Assembly: GCA_001414345.1 (NCBI GenBank)
Contig: LLCB01000093.1
Coordinates: 62,001 to 126,000, forward strand
Origin: Hymenoscyphus infarciens
Lineage: Eukaryota > Ascomycota > Leotiomycetes > Helotiales > Helotiaceae
Direction: 5' to 3'
Length of the DNA: 64,000 nt
Under the pieces are notes generated by a model. It saw nothing but the letters and a program-made list of their open reading frames with translations, did no database searches and was not told where the DNA came from. The position numbers were made by a program, and so were the translations under genes. The number at the start of each line of letters is the position of its first letter. Positions within the stretch are counted from its first letter, which is position 1. Positions 46,099 to 57,700 of the stretch are shown piece after piece.

Positions 46099-47912
46099 TC
46101 ATTCATCATCCTGAACCAATTCCTTGATCTCAGATCCCGAAAAGCCCCCACGAGCATCAGGAATCGAAATGCCAGCCGATGCTCTCAATACGCCGGTCGT
46201 AGCCCCCTTTCCACTAACGCCACCATCTTGTACCCAAAAATCGACCTCATCTACAATATCGTACACGATGTCTTCCGCGATTTGCTCATCATATCGCTCC
46301 GCAACAGCTCTCAACTCGTTTAATTTTGGAATGGCAGTTTGACCAGTTCCAGTCATGTCGACATCCTCTTTATAATCTGGTGGTGGATACCAGAAGTTTG
46401 GTCCAAAATTAACCTCTGCAGCTCCGCCTCGGAAGACTGATACCGCTGGGTAATATCCAAGCATGCCATCATCAAGTCCCTCTCTCGCTCCAAGTTGTGC
46501 AGGCGGTGGTTTTGACGCCGGTGGGAGGAAAGCCAACAAGTCGGTAAAGGGTGTACCCATTAACTGTCCGTTTTTGTAAATTTTGATGTTGGAGTGTGGA
46601 AGTGTTCGCAAGGAGGGTGATGGATGTGTTGGACCTGGTTTCTGACCCGAACCTCCAAGTCCACCTTGTGATGATATGACAGGAGATGGATTCATCAGCT
46701 CCTCTAATTCCTTGACCGCATGATACTCGATGTACTCAAAATACAAATGTGTTTTGAATCGTATAGGTACCCGGTCACGGATAATATCTGCGGTCTCAAT
46801 CCCTGGTGGTTCATCATCAGCCAAATCGACAGCTGGATTGTAATGTCCCTCGACAACCTTGCGATGTAATGATTCTGAAGGCAGATTGATCTCCAACCCA
46901 ATAACATCTCCTTCCTGGATTTCTTCCCCTGGAGGAAAGAAGTCTTTCGGTCTCGACATGAAGACCTTCTGACCCTTGGCATCTCGTATACCATAACTGT
47001 ATGCATCAAATCCAACAGGAGCATCTAGGGTAGCCTCCCGCCGTGCCCAGCCCATTCGCACATGTCCATTCGCGCTTTCTTGGCCAGCTTCGCTCTTTTT
47101 TCGTTTCGGTATGCCACTTGTAATTTTACATTCCCAATACCATCGACCTTGACGTATGCCAACATTCGTTTTCGCCATTCTAAACCCTTTGTCCGTAGTG
47201 ACATGTTTCGCAGATTCATCTAGAAACATATGCGTTGAGGTATCTTCGAAAACGAATCTTGGTCCAAACGGTTCGGCTTCTGAATGTCGGTAGTAGAGGG
47301 AGGAGGGGAAGGCGGGGTCTGCGATGCCATGGATATAATGGAATCCTCTTTTATTGTGTAATCTGGAAGTGGTTAGAAGGATGGGTTGAGAGATATCTCA
47401 TGCTCAACTTACTGCTCGGCGGTCTCATTGAACTGGATCACCGTTCCATCTGGAGCTGTCTTTTTATGCGCCTGCACAAATATTGGACCTTTCGGTGGTT
47501 CAAAATCCTCAGCCTTTGGAGGGGCAAGCTTATATCTAATCGGCGCCAAAGCACTCTCCTTCCTCTTGTGTTTCGCCGAGGGCGCCTTCGGATCTGGTGT
47601 TGATCTTGAGCTGCTCTCTGTCGCAAACGCCCCTCCCTTCGATTCCCGCTTTTTTAGAGATTCCTTCTTTGCTCTTGATGCACGTTCGCGTGCTAAGGGC
47701 GCATCATCTTGAGGCTTTGAGGGCCTAAAATCTGGATTGAGTGGTGAGGAGACGGCGGGTTGGTGATCATCTTCGAGAGCGCGTTTGGGGGGAATGGAAG
47801 ATGCTGGTACAGCGCCAGGGAGGATAGCTGTAGCTGTAGCTGTTCCTGGTGGAAGGATTGGAGTTTGATTGGGGGTAAATTCCCGCTGGGGAGAAGGCGC
47901 TCCAGTTGACAT
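46099..47912 (-). CDS. BRE2: BRE2/ASH2-like SPRY subunit of the COMPASS H3K4 methyltransferase complex
   Basis: Exons 47912-47413 and 47362-46099 give 587 aa across a 50-bp intron (GTAAGT...TTCCAG). The N-terminal 160 residues are disordered and basic. After the splice, QLHNKRGFHYIHGIADPAF, PFGPRFVFEDTSTHM and TDKGFRMAKTNVGIRQGRW form the start of a SPRY domain. WYWECKI, GHVRMGWARREA, GFDAYSYGIRD and a distal SPRY block with FRGGAAEVNFGPNFWYPP complete it, separated by a Pro/Gly-rich insert. Bre2/Ash2 binds Sdc1/Dpy30 and supports Set1 methylation of histone H3 Lys4 in the nucleus. The start at 47912 (MSTGAPSP) was preferred; an in-frame ATG at 48020 would add 36 residues. Confidence 0.92.
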
Positions 47913-49034
47913 GGTGTTTTGTGTGTGTAGTGTATCGAAACTGATGATCACAATTGAAGCTGCTCCAAGAAGTTCCCAGCCTCGCCAGCCTGGACGAAAT
48001 TCGGGGTTGGCACGGACCATTCCAGGGCGTTTTTAGTCGGGACTTTTTTTACTCTTGGTTGATGGACTAATTGACGAATTATGCTACCTAGATGCTATTT
48101 AGGAGGTATGATTATATGTTTTCTGGGTTAGTCTTTATGGTTTATATCTAAAGACCGTCGATATTAACCCTAAAACCTAGTTTAGGGGAAATAATATATA
48201 GCTCTAATGTTTAGTAAAAATATCCATCGAATGCTATTACTTAAAATACCAAATAAAAAGCGTGAATTTACCTCTCCGCGAAGACTGTGTGCCTGAGGCA
48301 GAAACCCAAAATCCCCTCATCTTCCTTCTCCCTCTCTGATCTTTCAAAAACACCTACATATATACGAGTCAAACCACAAATCACTGTGAGAGGCAAGTGC
48401 CCTCCTACTGTTGAGCCGCTATCGCTATTGTCCGCATTTCTTCCCGTAGCCTTTTCAATTCTTTTCGCGTCAAATTTCTCAGCCGCAAATTCCAACCAAG
48501 TTCATCTTTCAATCACACGATGCTTCTTCTCTCGAGGCACAATAACCCAAGGAGCCCTCCGCCTCCACGTTTCTTCGTTTACCCCTGTTCCTGGACCCCA
48601 ACTTCCCGCATTACACCATTTATGCGGCTCTTTGGACTTGTGATGGCCTTGCGCCCCAGGAAAACTTCTTAAATGAGCCTTCATCTCCTTTGTACGGTTT
48701 TAGGTTGTTCTCTGGATGGTTACGACGGGATGAATGATCCTCCCAGCCCTGTGGGCCAACGAGATGTCTCCATTTTTGTTCCCTTGTAAAGATCAGAGGA
48801 GAAATTGGTGATAGTCCCAGGGGCCCGCGATAGGAAGAGAGGAGGCTCTGCTCTGAATGGGTCTTTAATAGACTCTGGACCCCGCAGAATACGTGTATAG
48901 CTTTAAGGCTCTAGCACCCACAATCGTTGCGATTTTTTGCGTGCTCATCTCTTTGAATTTCTTCATTCTGCTTGTTAAACATTCGTTACTGTTAGTCTTT
49001 TCTTCTACTTGTCAAAATTAAGTTCTTTTTCCAG
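47913..49034. other. Intergenic region upstream of BRE2
   Basis: Open frames on both strands at 48268-48684 overlap and lack domains. An AT-rich patch occupies about 48060-48250. No gene is recognised. Confidence 0.4.
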
Positions 49035-50598
49035 TCGTCTGTCCTACTAGGGGCTCTAGCTACCAGCATTATCGCGGGCCCTGTAGTTGAAGTTGGTCCC
49101 AAACCTGCTGCTATTGTTGCAACGCGTGTTACGGACTTGAAAATCCGGGAAGGGATTGACGGGAGAGCACTTTTGTCGACTATGACTATTGGGAAATACA
49201 GTCTAGCGACCAGTTTGGCCAACAAGAAACTCTTCACTTTGTACTCTACCTAAGTTTGCTATGAACTGCTAATTATTTACCAAAGTACTCCCCTGGCGTA
49301 AGCGGTAGCGGTGTTTCTGTCAAAGCCAGCCTCGAGGTAACTTGCAAAACCCCTTGGACAAAAGAAACAGCACTTGTTACCACTTCCGGAGCAACTAAAA
49401 ATGACGACCTTCTTGATATTCTTCATCCCATCGACTCTATCGTTGCAGCGATCGGTTTGCTGATCAAAGTCGACTTCCAAGACGTCTCGGGATACTTCGA
49501 CCTTAGCATCACAGCAAAAGAAAAGATTACCTACTCTTATCCACCCCTTACGTCACAAACAAGCGTTGGTTATGCTGTCAGTGAAGATATTAGTGTAGGG
49601 CTGGTTGTCATCGTTGACTTGGTTTTTACCGTTGGTGCTGAGGTGGAACTCGGAGCTGGTTTTACGATCGCGTTTCCTAAAGGCGCATACATTATTGTTG
49701 ACCCCCTTGGTGGTGATATTACGGAATCAAGCTTATAAGTCCATTCTGCATTGTTATCGCTCATCTATTTGCTGACAGCCCATCTTCAGTCCCAATGCGC
49801 AGATGGGTCATATTCCTACATCCGGCTCCGCATCGTTCAACGCTGCCCTTCGAGTTCGAATTCAAGCAGGTACAACAGTGGAGGTGTTTGGGTTTGGTAT
49901 CGACTTCGAACTCGGTGTGTTTGCCAGTTATCGAATACAAAGCATCCCTCGCCAGCACGGCACAATGCGCGCTTCAATTTACGGAGTTGCTTGACACCAA
50001 TATAGGAGCTTTTGCTGAGGCAGTCGCTGTTATCGACTACAAGTCTCTCGGTACAAGTCCTACAAAGGCCTTTACTCTTGTGACGCAAACTTTACCGGGA
50101 ACTTGTATCACGAAGGGTAGTTCCAAGACGACAAGCAAAGCGACAACAACCGCAAGCATCAAGACCTCCGTTCTGCCAAACAGTTCGATTTCAGCCACTT
50201 CCACAAAGTCATCCACCAAGGCAAGTACAACCTCGACTGCGTCTTACCCTGGAGAAAACCATTCACGTGCGGGAGCTCCAACCGCGAGTACCAAAGCCAC
50301 CAGTACGGCAAAAGTTACAACTTCCCCCACTCACGCGAACTCATCTTCAGTTGCGATACCAAGCTCTTCATCCTCTTCATCCTCTTCATCCTCTTCACTC
50401 TCATCCGACGATGAAGATGATACTACTGTCGCAACAAACATCCAAATCCTCACACCAGACACCCTGGCGACTCCAATAGTTTCAACACTCTTCACGGCAA
50501 CCCATGCCAAACCAACTTGCAATGTCACCACAACACCCGCCGTCTATACACCTGCTTTTCCGCAATGGAACGCCACAGGCGGGGACCATTTGAAGTAG
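49035..50598 (+). pseudogene. Decaying gene for a secreted, Ser/Thr-rich cell-surface protein
   Basis: Protein-like blocks follow in order but in different frames: a hydrophobic leader (49035-49253, SSVLLGALATSIIAGPVVEV), a beta-rich domain (49286-49734, with DVSGYFDLSITAKEKITYSY), its continuation (49790-49925, SGSASFNAALRVRIQAG and GFGIDFELGVFA), and IEYKASLASTAQCALQFTEL onward (49927-50598), which leads into a long Ser/Thr-rich tail with poly-Ser and an acidic run. Block 2 ends at ATAAGT where a GTAAGT donor would splice perfectly onto the CTTCAG acceptor at 49789. One extra base near 49926 shifts the frame. No clear start ATG is seen. The layout is that of fungal cell-wall proteins; no enzyme activity is implied. 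Confidence 0.65.
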
Positions 50599-50679
50599 TT
50601 TCGGTAAGCGCACAAGGTTACAATTATATCAATCCCTCCCATAAAAAGGCTAATTGCCTCGACTTCTAGTGGTTATTTA

Positions 50680-51000
50680 GGGAAAAGTAGACTGAAGAAC
50701 AAGAAGACAAGAGAAAGCTGGAAGAAAAAGAAAGGATGGAGGAAGAGGCCGGCTCGCACACATCTGAGAAGGCCGCAATGTGGGCAAGGATTGTGGTAGT
50801 CTGTTTCGTTGCGATGCTTTTACTCGTTCCTGTATTCATGCTTTCCTTGATGAAGTTGAGCGATATACTCGCAGCGTCTATGGTACTAAGCATTGTTTTG
50901 GCTGTTTTTTGCAACAATGATGTCGATTTTCACAGGGGGCAAGGTAGAGACTGTCTTCGTTGGGAATTCAACATGAGTTACGCCGCCTAATGCGACGAAA
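50680..51000 (+). pseudogene. Truncated DUF6594-like membrane domain fragment
   Basis: A charged helix (EEQEDKRKLEEKERMEEEAG) leads into AAMWARIVVVCFVAMLLLVP and VFMLSLMKLSDILAASMVL, which match the C-terminal membrane region of fungal DUF6594 proteins. After a six-T run near 50907-50912 the family sequence continues in another frame (MMSIFTGGKVETVFVG), so the piece is frameshifted. The long N-terminal part of such proteins is missing; the DNA just upstream belongs to the decaying surface-protein gene. Confidence 0.6.
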
Positions 51001-52997
51001 ACTTGTCCGGCTAAATAATCATAGTTACTGTGCTGTTCTTGTCACGTTTCGGGGAAATATCCATGTAAGATGAATTGGGTGAGGGGGGGACTTGCACCAC
51101 TCTGCATTTGTTGAGAATCCTGGTGTATTCTATTCGTGGGACCAATAGACTAGCGAGAATTACTACCACTTTAGAGAATCAAGTTGCTGGTATGGACTTT
51201 ATTGGTTTTCTAGATTTCACTAACTTGTTTGATATGATATCTCTCAAGAGAAAAGACGGTGGGTAGTCTTGAAATATATAAATAAATAAAAACTTCTCCT
51301 AGATCTTCCAAATTTAAATCACACTTATCTGCACAGTGCAAAGAAGTGAGATTGCCTGGCGCTATACAAGTCAAGCAACCTGTGTTCAATATTCATTTGA
51401 ATGACATTCGTCAAAAATGATTGTTTGAGAATGATTAGGCTATTGAATAGCTTTAAGGAAGTTCTATGTTTCTATTTACAAAGCAAACAGCATGGCCTCC
51501 TGCCTAGCATAAGCATTGAAGCTCATATTTAGCGACAATACATCAAAAGTGTAGCGCAGATTTATGCTTTCTGAAGACATCACAGAGAGATTTTGAGTGT
51601 AAATTCCCTGGCTTTGCCTAAGGCAATACCATTGCCAAGTCATATAATTTGAATTGTGCTGTTGTTTGTATCTGATGAAACTCCCACGCGAGCTACAAAG
51701 TACATTGCATCTCAACACATATAGTTGTATGCGGCCAGATATATGGCCAGCTTTTGTGTAGCTAGTGGACTTTGTTTAATTCTAAACCTTCGTTAGTTTT
51801 TCTAGCTTAAGAGACCGCCTCAGCAGTTGAAAACTTACTCTTGAGCCCGAGTCTGTGCAAAATGTCCGTGATTTTGTGAATTACCATCTCAGTCTCGTCC
51901 CAGCGGACATACAATATTTTGCTTGGGCTACAACGCTGGTATCGCGAGGATGTTGGCATCACAACAGCCTAGGGAACTAGTTTTGGTGAATATTCGTGCC
52001 TAGACGTCTTTTCCATTTGGATCGACCAGGTAATGTAAGTTTGCAGTGTTGTCTGTTGTTGCCATGACATGTGGTGCATCATCTGCAGAAAATGACCCGA
52101 AATCGCAATGAATGTCGAAATCGTAGGTGATGTCTGCCATAGAATGAAGTTCACTCTTTGTCATTGAAGACCCAAAACTCACCTCCATTGACGACATGCC
52201 ACTTTCCATTTCTGGCAGACCCGAAACTGTGTTTGATCCCGAAGGCATACTGACGAGGTTATCAGAGGCGTCAGAGCGGTATGATAACAGAAGCTTTTCT
52301 TAGCAGGTTTGAATTACATCAACCAATGTTTCCATCTGGGCATCATCGACTTTGTGCTCTTTCAAGGCCTTTCAAACCATGTCTGGATATACACGGCGAC
52401 AATAAGCTTCGTACTGGTCGAAGTCTATGGGACTTATACTATCGTCATAGACTGGGTCGAAAACTGTATTAGGATTGAGTCAGCATGGCTCCTGCCAATT
52501 AACAAGTTGAAGAAGTGAAAAGAAACAAACATAGATCTAGGCTCTCTTCCCCTAGGAAAAGGAGAGTATGGATTCCACTCCAGTTTTCGGGAGAGCTCTA
52601 AAACTGCTAACTCCTCTTTCGACTCCGCAAAGCCTTTTCCATCTCGCGTGTGATTCCTTACGCGGGTTGATAAAGAGCACGATTACATGCAATTAGAGCC
52701 GTTACATGGGAGGTGAGTTGCTTTTCGGTTTTAAAGATGGTCCCACATCTCTAGCAGTAAACAGGTGCTCGATGAACCCGAAATAAATGTTCTCTATGGC
52801 ACACTTGTCAGATATGGTGCAGAAATTTAGAGGCTAGGAGAGCCAAAGAACACTCACTTTACTCTCGCCACAGAAGTCCAATGTGATAAAGCGCAAGCCA
52901 GGGATGTATATATATTATGCTTTCCAGGGTCGTGTTTTCGATAGAGGCAGGCAAGTTTGGGAGAGTCATCGTCTGATTTGGGGCTCTTCTTGCTTTG
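51001..52997. other. Region without a recognised intact gene
   Basis: A minus-strand frame at 52000-52248 (MPSGSNTVSGLPEMESGMSS...) reads protein-like, as does a plus frame at 52309-52518, but neither has a domain, and stops surround both. They may be further gene relics. Confidence 0.35.
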
Positions 52998-53005
52998 CTT
53001 TGAGG
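52998..53005. repeat. 8-bp target duplication CTTTGAGG, left copy
   Basis: Repeated exactly at 53783-53790, two bases beyond the right terminus. Confidence 0.7.
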
Positions 53006-53780
53006 CAGTGTGGTCGATAGTATTATCGTGATAAAATACTGCAGTATTTTAGAAGAATATATTATTATGATATCCTAGTAGTACGTATCTAAATATGCTA
53101 TAATATGATTGTAATATCGTGATATTATACGGTATATCTTTTAATGACTTGTAAGCGCTAAAACCTACTTTTTCTTAAAATGAGGCTATTTATACTTTTT
53201 CTATATACTTTTTTATCACTTACTTATTAGACTAAAATAATTTTTATTCATTGATTTGGTTAATAATATTTGCTTGTAATTAAAGGGTAAAACTTAGTAG
53301 AATTTAATATACTAGTTTATTATATTCTAGCTAGTAATCTAACGTTGTTGTCGTTGAATTAGTACTTGGTGTTAAGAGATTTCTAGACATGTTTTCATCT
53401 TATATAGGCTACCTTTTTAACCTTATAATATTTAGGTTAATTTAAGAGCTATTTATATGATTCTTTTTTTGAAATACTCTATTTAAATAGATCTATAATT
53501 CTAGCTATTTAGCTGTATATTTTTTGTATTATACGTTGTGCTATATAAAGCTAAAATAAAAGGCTGAAAAGAAGTGGGGTAAAATCCGGGGTAAAAAGCT
53601 TAAATATTGTGGCTTAGCAACACCACGATATTATCATGATATGGATTAAAATACCAATAATATAAAGGATAATATTGTTGGATATCGTGGTATTTAAATG
53701 GTATAAATAGTATGTATTAAAGTGGGTTTCTAACAATATATCGTGGTGGTATAATATTCTAAATACTATCGACCACACTG
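53006..53780. mobile_element. hAT-like non-autonomous TIR element (about 775 bp)
   Basis: Perfect 19-bp inverted termini (CAGTGTGGTCGATAGTATT and its reverse complement) bound an AT-rich interior with repeated ATCGTGATAT-type palindromes near both ends. The 8-bp flank CTTTGAGG occurs directly at the left, but at the right only after two extra A residues. CAGNG ends and 8-bp duplications suggest hAT. No transposase is encoded. Confidence 0.75.
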
Positions 53781-53790
53781 AACTTTGAGG

Positions 53791-54699
53791 ATCGCGAATC
53801 CCGATTATCCAAAGACTGATGTCCGTACAGCTCCTCCGTGGGAATTGTACGCTTTTGGGGGGTTGCTGGACATGATTTTGAAATCCTGTTGTCAGCCGTT
53901 GACAACAATTCGCAGATGTCGAAAACTCGTCATCCTCCATCGCGCTCACAAGGAGACGGCGACGATCGATAGACGAACCGAGCTATGTGATGAGTATCCG
54001 ATGGTTTGATCGGGGAATAACAAATTTTGGATTCGAGTGTTGTGTTTGTGGTGACGAGGCTGCAAGTAAATAAAGAGTGTTTATTGTAGGGAACAAGCAG
54101 GCAGCCTCTCCTGCTATCACATGATTACTTCGCCCCTGATGGTGTGGTGGGTCATGGCTGTGAAAGAAACGAGGGCCAAAAACTTGGGAGAAACCCAGCG
54201 ATGAAAGAAATAAAAATATTACAATCCTTGGTATTAGAGTATTCTGCGTAACCCAAAGACCAAAGAACTCGAGTTTGCTGGAAAGGTATCTGACATCCCT
54301 TTTCTTGCATGTTGATGGCAATGAACCGGAGGTACATGCTAGATATCAGAAAGTTCAAAGAACGTAGTTTGAACTTTGGCTTTCTATAGTATCAACAAGG
54401 GAAAAGTAAAATCAAGACATCGACACATGTTTTGATAAATCCATCATAAACAAACATGGAAGGCTGGCTTGATAAAATACTTCGAGCGTTATCCCGAACC
54501 TGTAAGAAACGAACAATAAAACAAGCTATCCTCGAGGACAGGCTACGGAGTATAAGGAAAAGTCTGCGAAAGCGTTCAATGAAAGTAATGACACAATAGC
54601 ACACTTTACTTAGTTAGATCTTTAATTCCTTTCTGATAGTGACGAACAAATTCAAGCTCTGAGATACGTTCCTCAGTTTTAACACTGGGAGGATATGTA
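53791..54699. other. Region between hAT-like element and LINE
   Basis: Short overlapping frames only; no domain recognised. It ends at the target duplication of the LINE. Confidence 0.4.
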
Positions 54700-54717
54700 A
54701 CATAAGATTTATTTATT
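54700..54717. repeat. 18-bp target site duplication, left copy
   Basis: ACATAAGATTTATTTATT, repeated exactly at 61208-61225. Confidence 0.9.
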
Positions 54718-57700
54718 TTTTTTTTTTTTTTTGTAATCAATAGTCTATTTATCTGCTTTAGCGGATATATAGACGTACTATTTAAGTCTAGTTTATAAAT
54801 GTGGTTATGAGCCGTCGGCTCTATATCTAGGGCTAATAAAAGAAAGATAAAAGAGACCTATAAATCAAATAAATTAAATAATCTAAACTCTAAGTATAAC
54901 CTCTATCCTAACCTTGCCTTCTAATCTAGTATATGTTATATTATAATATAATAGCCTCTTTAAGAGCTTAGTTAGTATAGATAACAATCGTTATAATACT
55001 GCTCTAGCCGTCCCCTTTATAGTGCCTCTTGTTTATAGAGGCGAATATGTTTTAGTATATATTATAAATTAGTCTAAAAGACTACTTATAAGTATAAAAG
55101 AGACTATTTTAGGTATAAGTTTACTATCTAAAAGAAAGACCCTAGTATTACTAGCGTACTTTACTCTTATATACTCTAGTTATAAATCTTCGAAGTCTTT
55201 ATAGTCTTTAAGTATATGTTTAATAGTTTAATATAATTAGTTATATTTATACTATAGGTTATTTATCTTATTAATCTTATATAAGTATCTATTTAGGCTA
55301 ATCTTCTTAGTCCTTATCTAGATTAGTACCGAAGATTCGGCCTTTATAAGGTTTTAGTATAGTTATTAAGTATAGTAAAATAATAAGATCCTCTCTTTTA
55401 CTTATCTTTTCTTATATAGTATACTAGTATTACTAAGGTTCTACTTTTAGTATTAAAGAGATCTAGCTACTAAGTTAATTATTCTCTTATAAGAGGATAG
55501 GAGCTATAGGAGCTATGCTATATACTACCTTAGGGCTTTTAGTAACCCCTTCTCCTTATCCTCTTTTAATTACTAACTAGTAGCTTACTTTATAAGCTTA
55601 TTAGCCTTTTCGTTACCTAGGATACCTATATATACTAGGATCTATTAAATCGTTACCTCTATGTTCCTCCTTTTTAAGATACTATATAGCTAGTATATCT
55701 TTCTTAGAATAAATTATCTAGACTGATTTCTAGGTCTTATAGATAATATAATAGTAGCTTAGTTATTAGTAAAGATAGTAAGCTTTTTTACTATTTCTCC
55801 TCCTCTACTCGCTATATTAAGAGCTATCTATATACTAATAAGCTTAGCTCTATAGACTATAAACTAATCGCTTAGTCTAATATCTATTTTATATACCTAC
55901 TCTCTATATAGTTCCTATATAGCTATACTAACTCGGTTATTAATATCGCTTCTATCTATAAAGACTTATATATATATAAAGTAAGATTATTTTTAGACTT
56001 TATTATATTCTTTTACTACTATCTTAGTATCTAGGGTAATATAGATATTAGGTAGTAACTACTATAGTTTAATAATAATTAGGATCTTCCTTTTAATTCT
56101 TTCTTATTATTATCGTCTAATAGTTATTTATACCTTATACTTAAGCTCTTAGAGAGGGAAGAGGCGAGCTAAGCTATCTCTAATAGTTCCTCTTTCTCTA
56201 AGTATTATAATATATATATATATAAGTAATACTTTAATTTAGTTTATAAAGATTATACTAGTATAGTCTAGCTAAATATTAATTAAGAGGAAATCCGTTT
56301 TAGCTTTAATAACTACTACTACTATAGTTTAGAAGGCTCTAGTTACTATATATAGTACCTTCTTTTAGAAGGTATTTAGTATTTAGATTATCTTCTTTTA
56401 ATAGGTCTTTTAACCTTATACTATTAGATTAGATATCTACTAAGTTAAGCTAGTAAATAAGATCTAAGGTATAATAATCGCTTTTATAAGAGTAATTATA
56501 TTACTTATTAAGGTACTCTATATTAACCTTGCTATACTACTTAGTACCTAAATCGACTTCTCGATCTTAACCTTAATATATTCTATATACTTTATACTAT
56601 TAAGTTTAAAGTCTAAGATAACTTCTAAGTATTAGGTATAAGATATAGCTTTAATAATCCTACCCTGTTCTAGATTAATAGGTTAGAATTCGTTGTAAAT
56701 ATACTTTTTATCTCTTTTATAAATAAAGTAGATAAGCTTGTACTTAGTAGAAGCAAATACTAAGGCGTGTTTTTAAGCCTAGTTATTAGCTTTATAATAT
56801 ATAATCTCTAGCTTTTAGATTATAGCCTCTATAGTATAGCCTTCTATAAGGAAGTATATATTATTAATATACCTCGTAGACAGATTATAGCCTCTACTAA
56901 TATTAATAAGGTCTACGTTATAAAAGAGGTAGAGAATAAAAGAGAGGAGAGAGCCTTAGAAGATACTAGTTATTACGTTATATACATCACTTATACCTTT
57001 AAATAGCTTAATCTAGGTAGTCCTTTTTATAAGATAACTAGATATCTAATAAATAACTTCTAAAAGTAAGCCTCTTTTCTTTATATTATAGATTAGCCTC
57101 TTATATAACGTATAGTTAAAGGCCTCTAAGATGTTAAGTATAAGTAAGCTTATTATCTTCCTCTTTCTCTAAGCTAAGTATATCTTTTTAAGTAGAAGGT
57201 ATATACTATACTTATATAATAATTATTTATAGCTTCTTATATAAGTTATTAGTAATATAAAGTGTTTCTCTACGTAGTACTAGATCCTTTTAGTAAGTAC
57301 TAAGTCTATAACCTTACCTATCGTGTTTATAAGAGTAATAGGACAATATGATTTAGGCTCGGCGTACGTCTCCTTTCTAGGCTTATATAAAGTAACTATA
57401 ATAGACTTCTTAAACCTCTTTAGATAGTACTAAAGTTCTATAGACTTGTTAAAGATGTTAGTAAGGTATAAGGTAAGAATACTAGCTACTATTTAAATAA
57501 CTCTATTTAGTATTCTATCTTCTCTTAGAGCTTTATTTAGTAAAGTCTCTTATATTACTACTCTTACTTTATATTCTTAGATAGAGGTCTAAGGCTTTTT
57601 AAGAGGGTAATATAGGTAAAAGTAGGTATTAGAGAGGTTAGGTTTAGAAGGGGATAGAAAGAAGGTTTATTATAGTATATTAGCTTTTACTTATATATCC

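Noticed and set aside
48268..48684. ORFs on both strands upstream of BRE2
   Set aside because: Mutually overlapping, no recognisable domain and no splice continuation.
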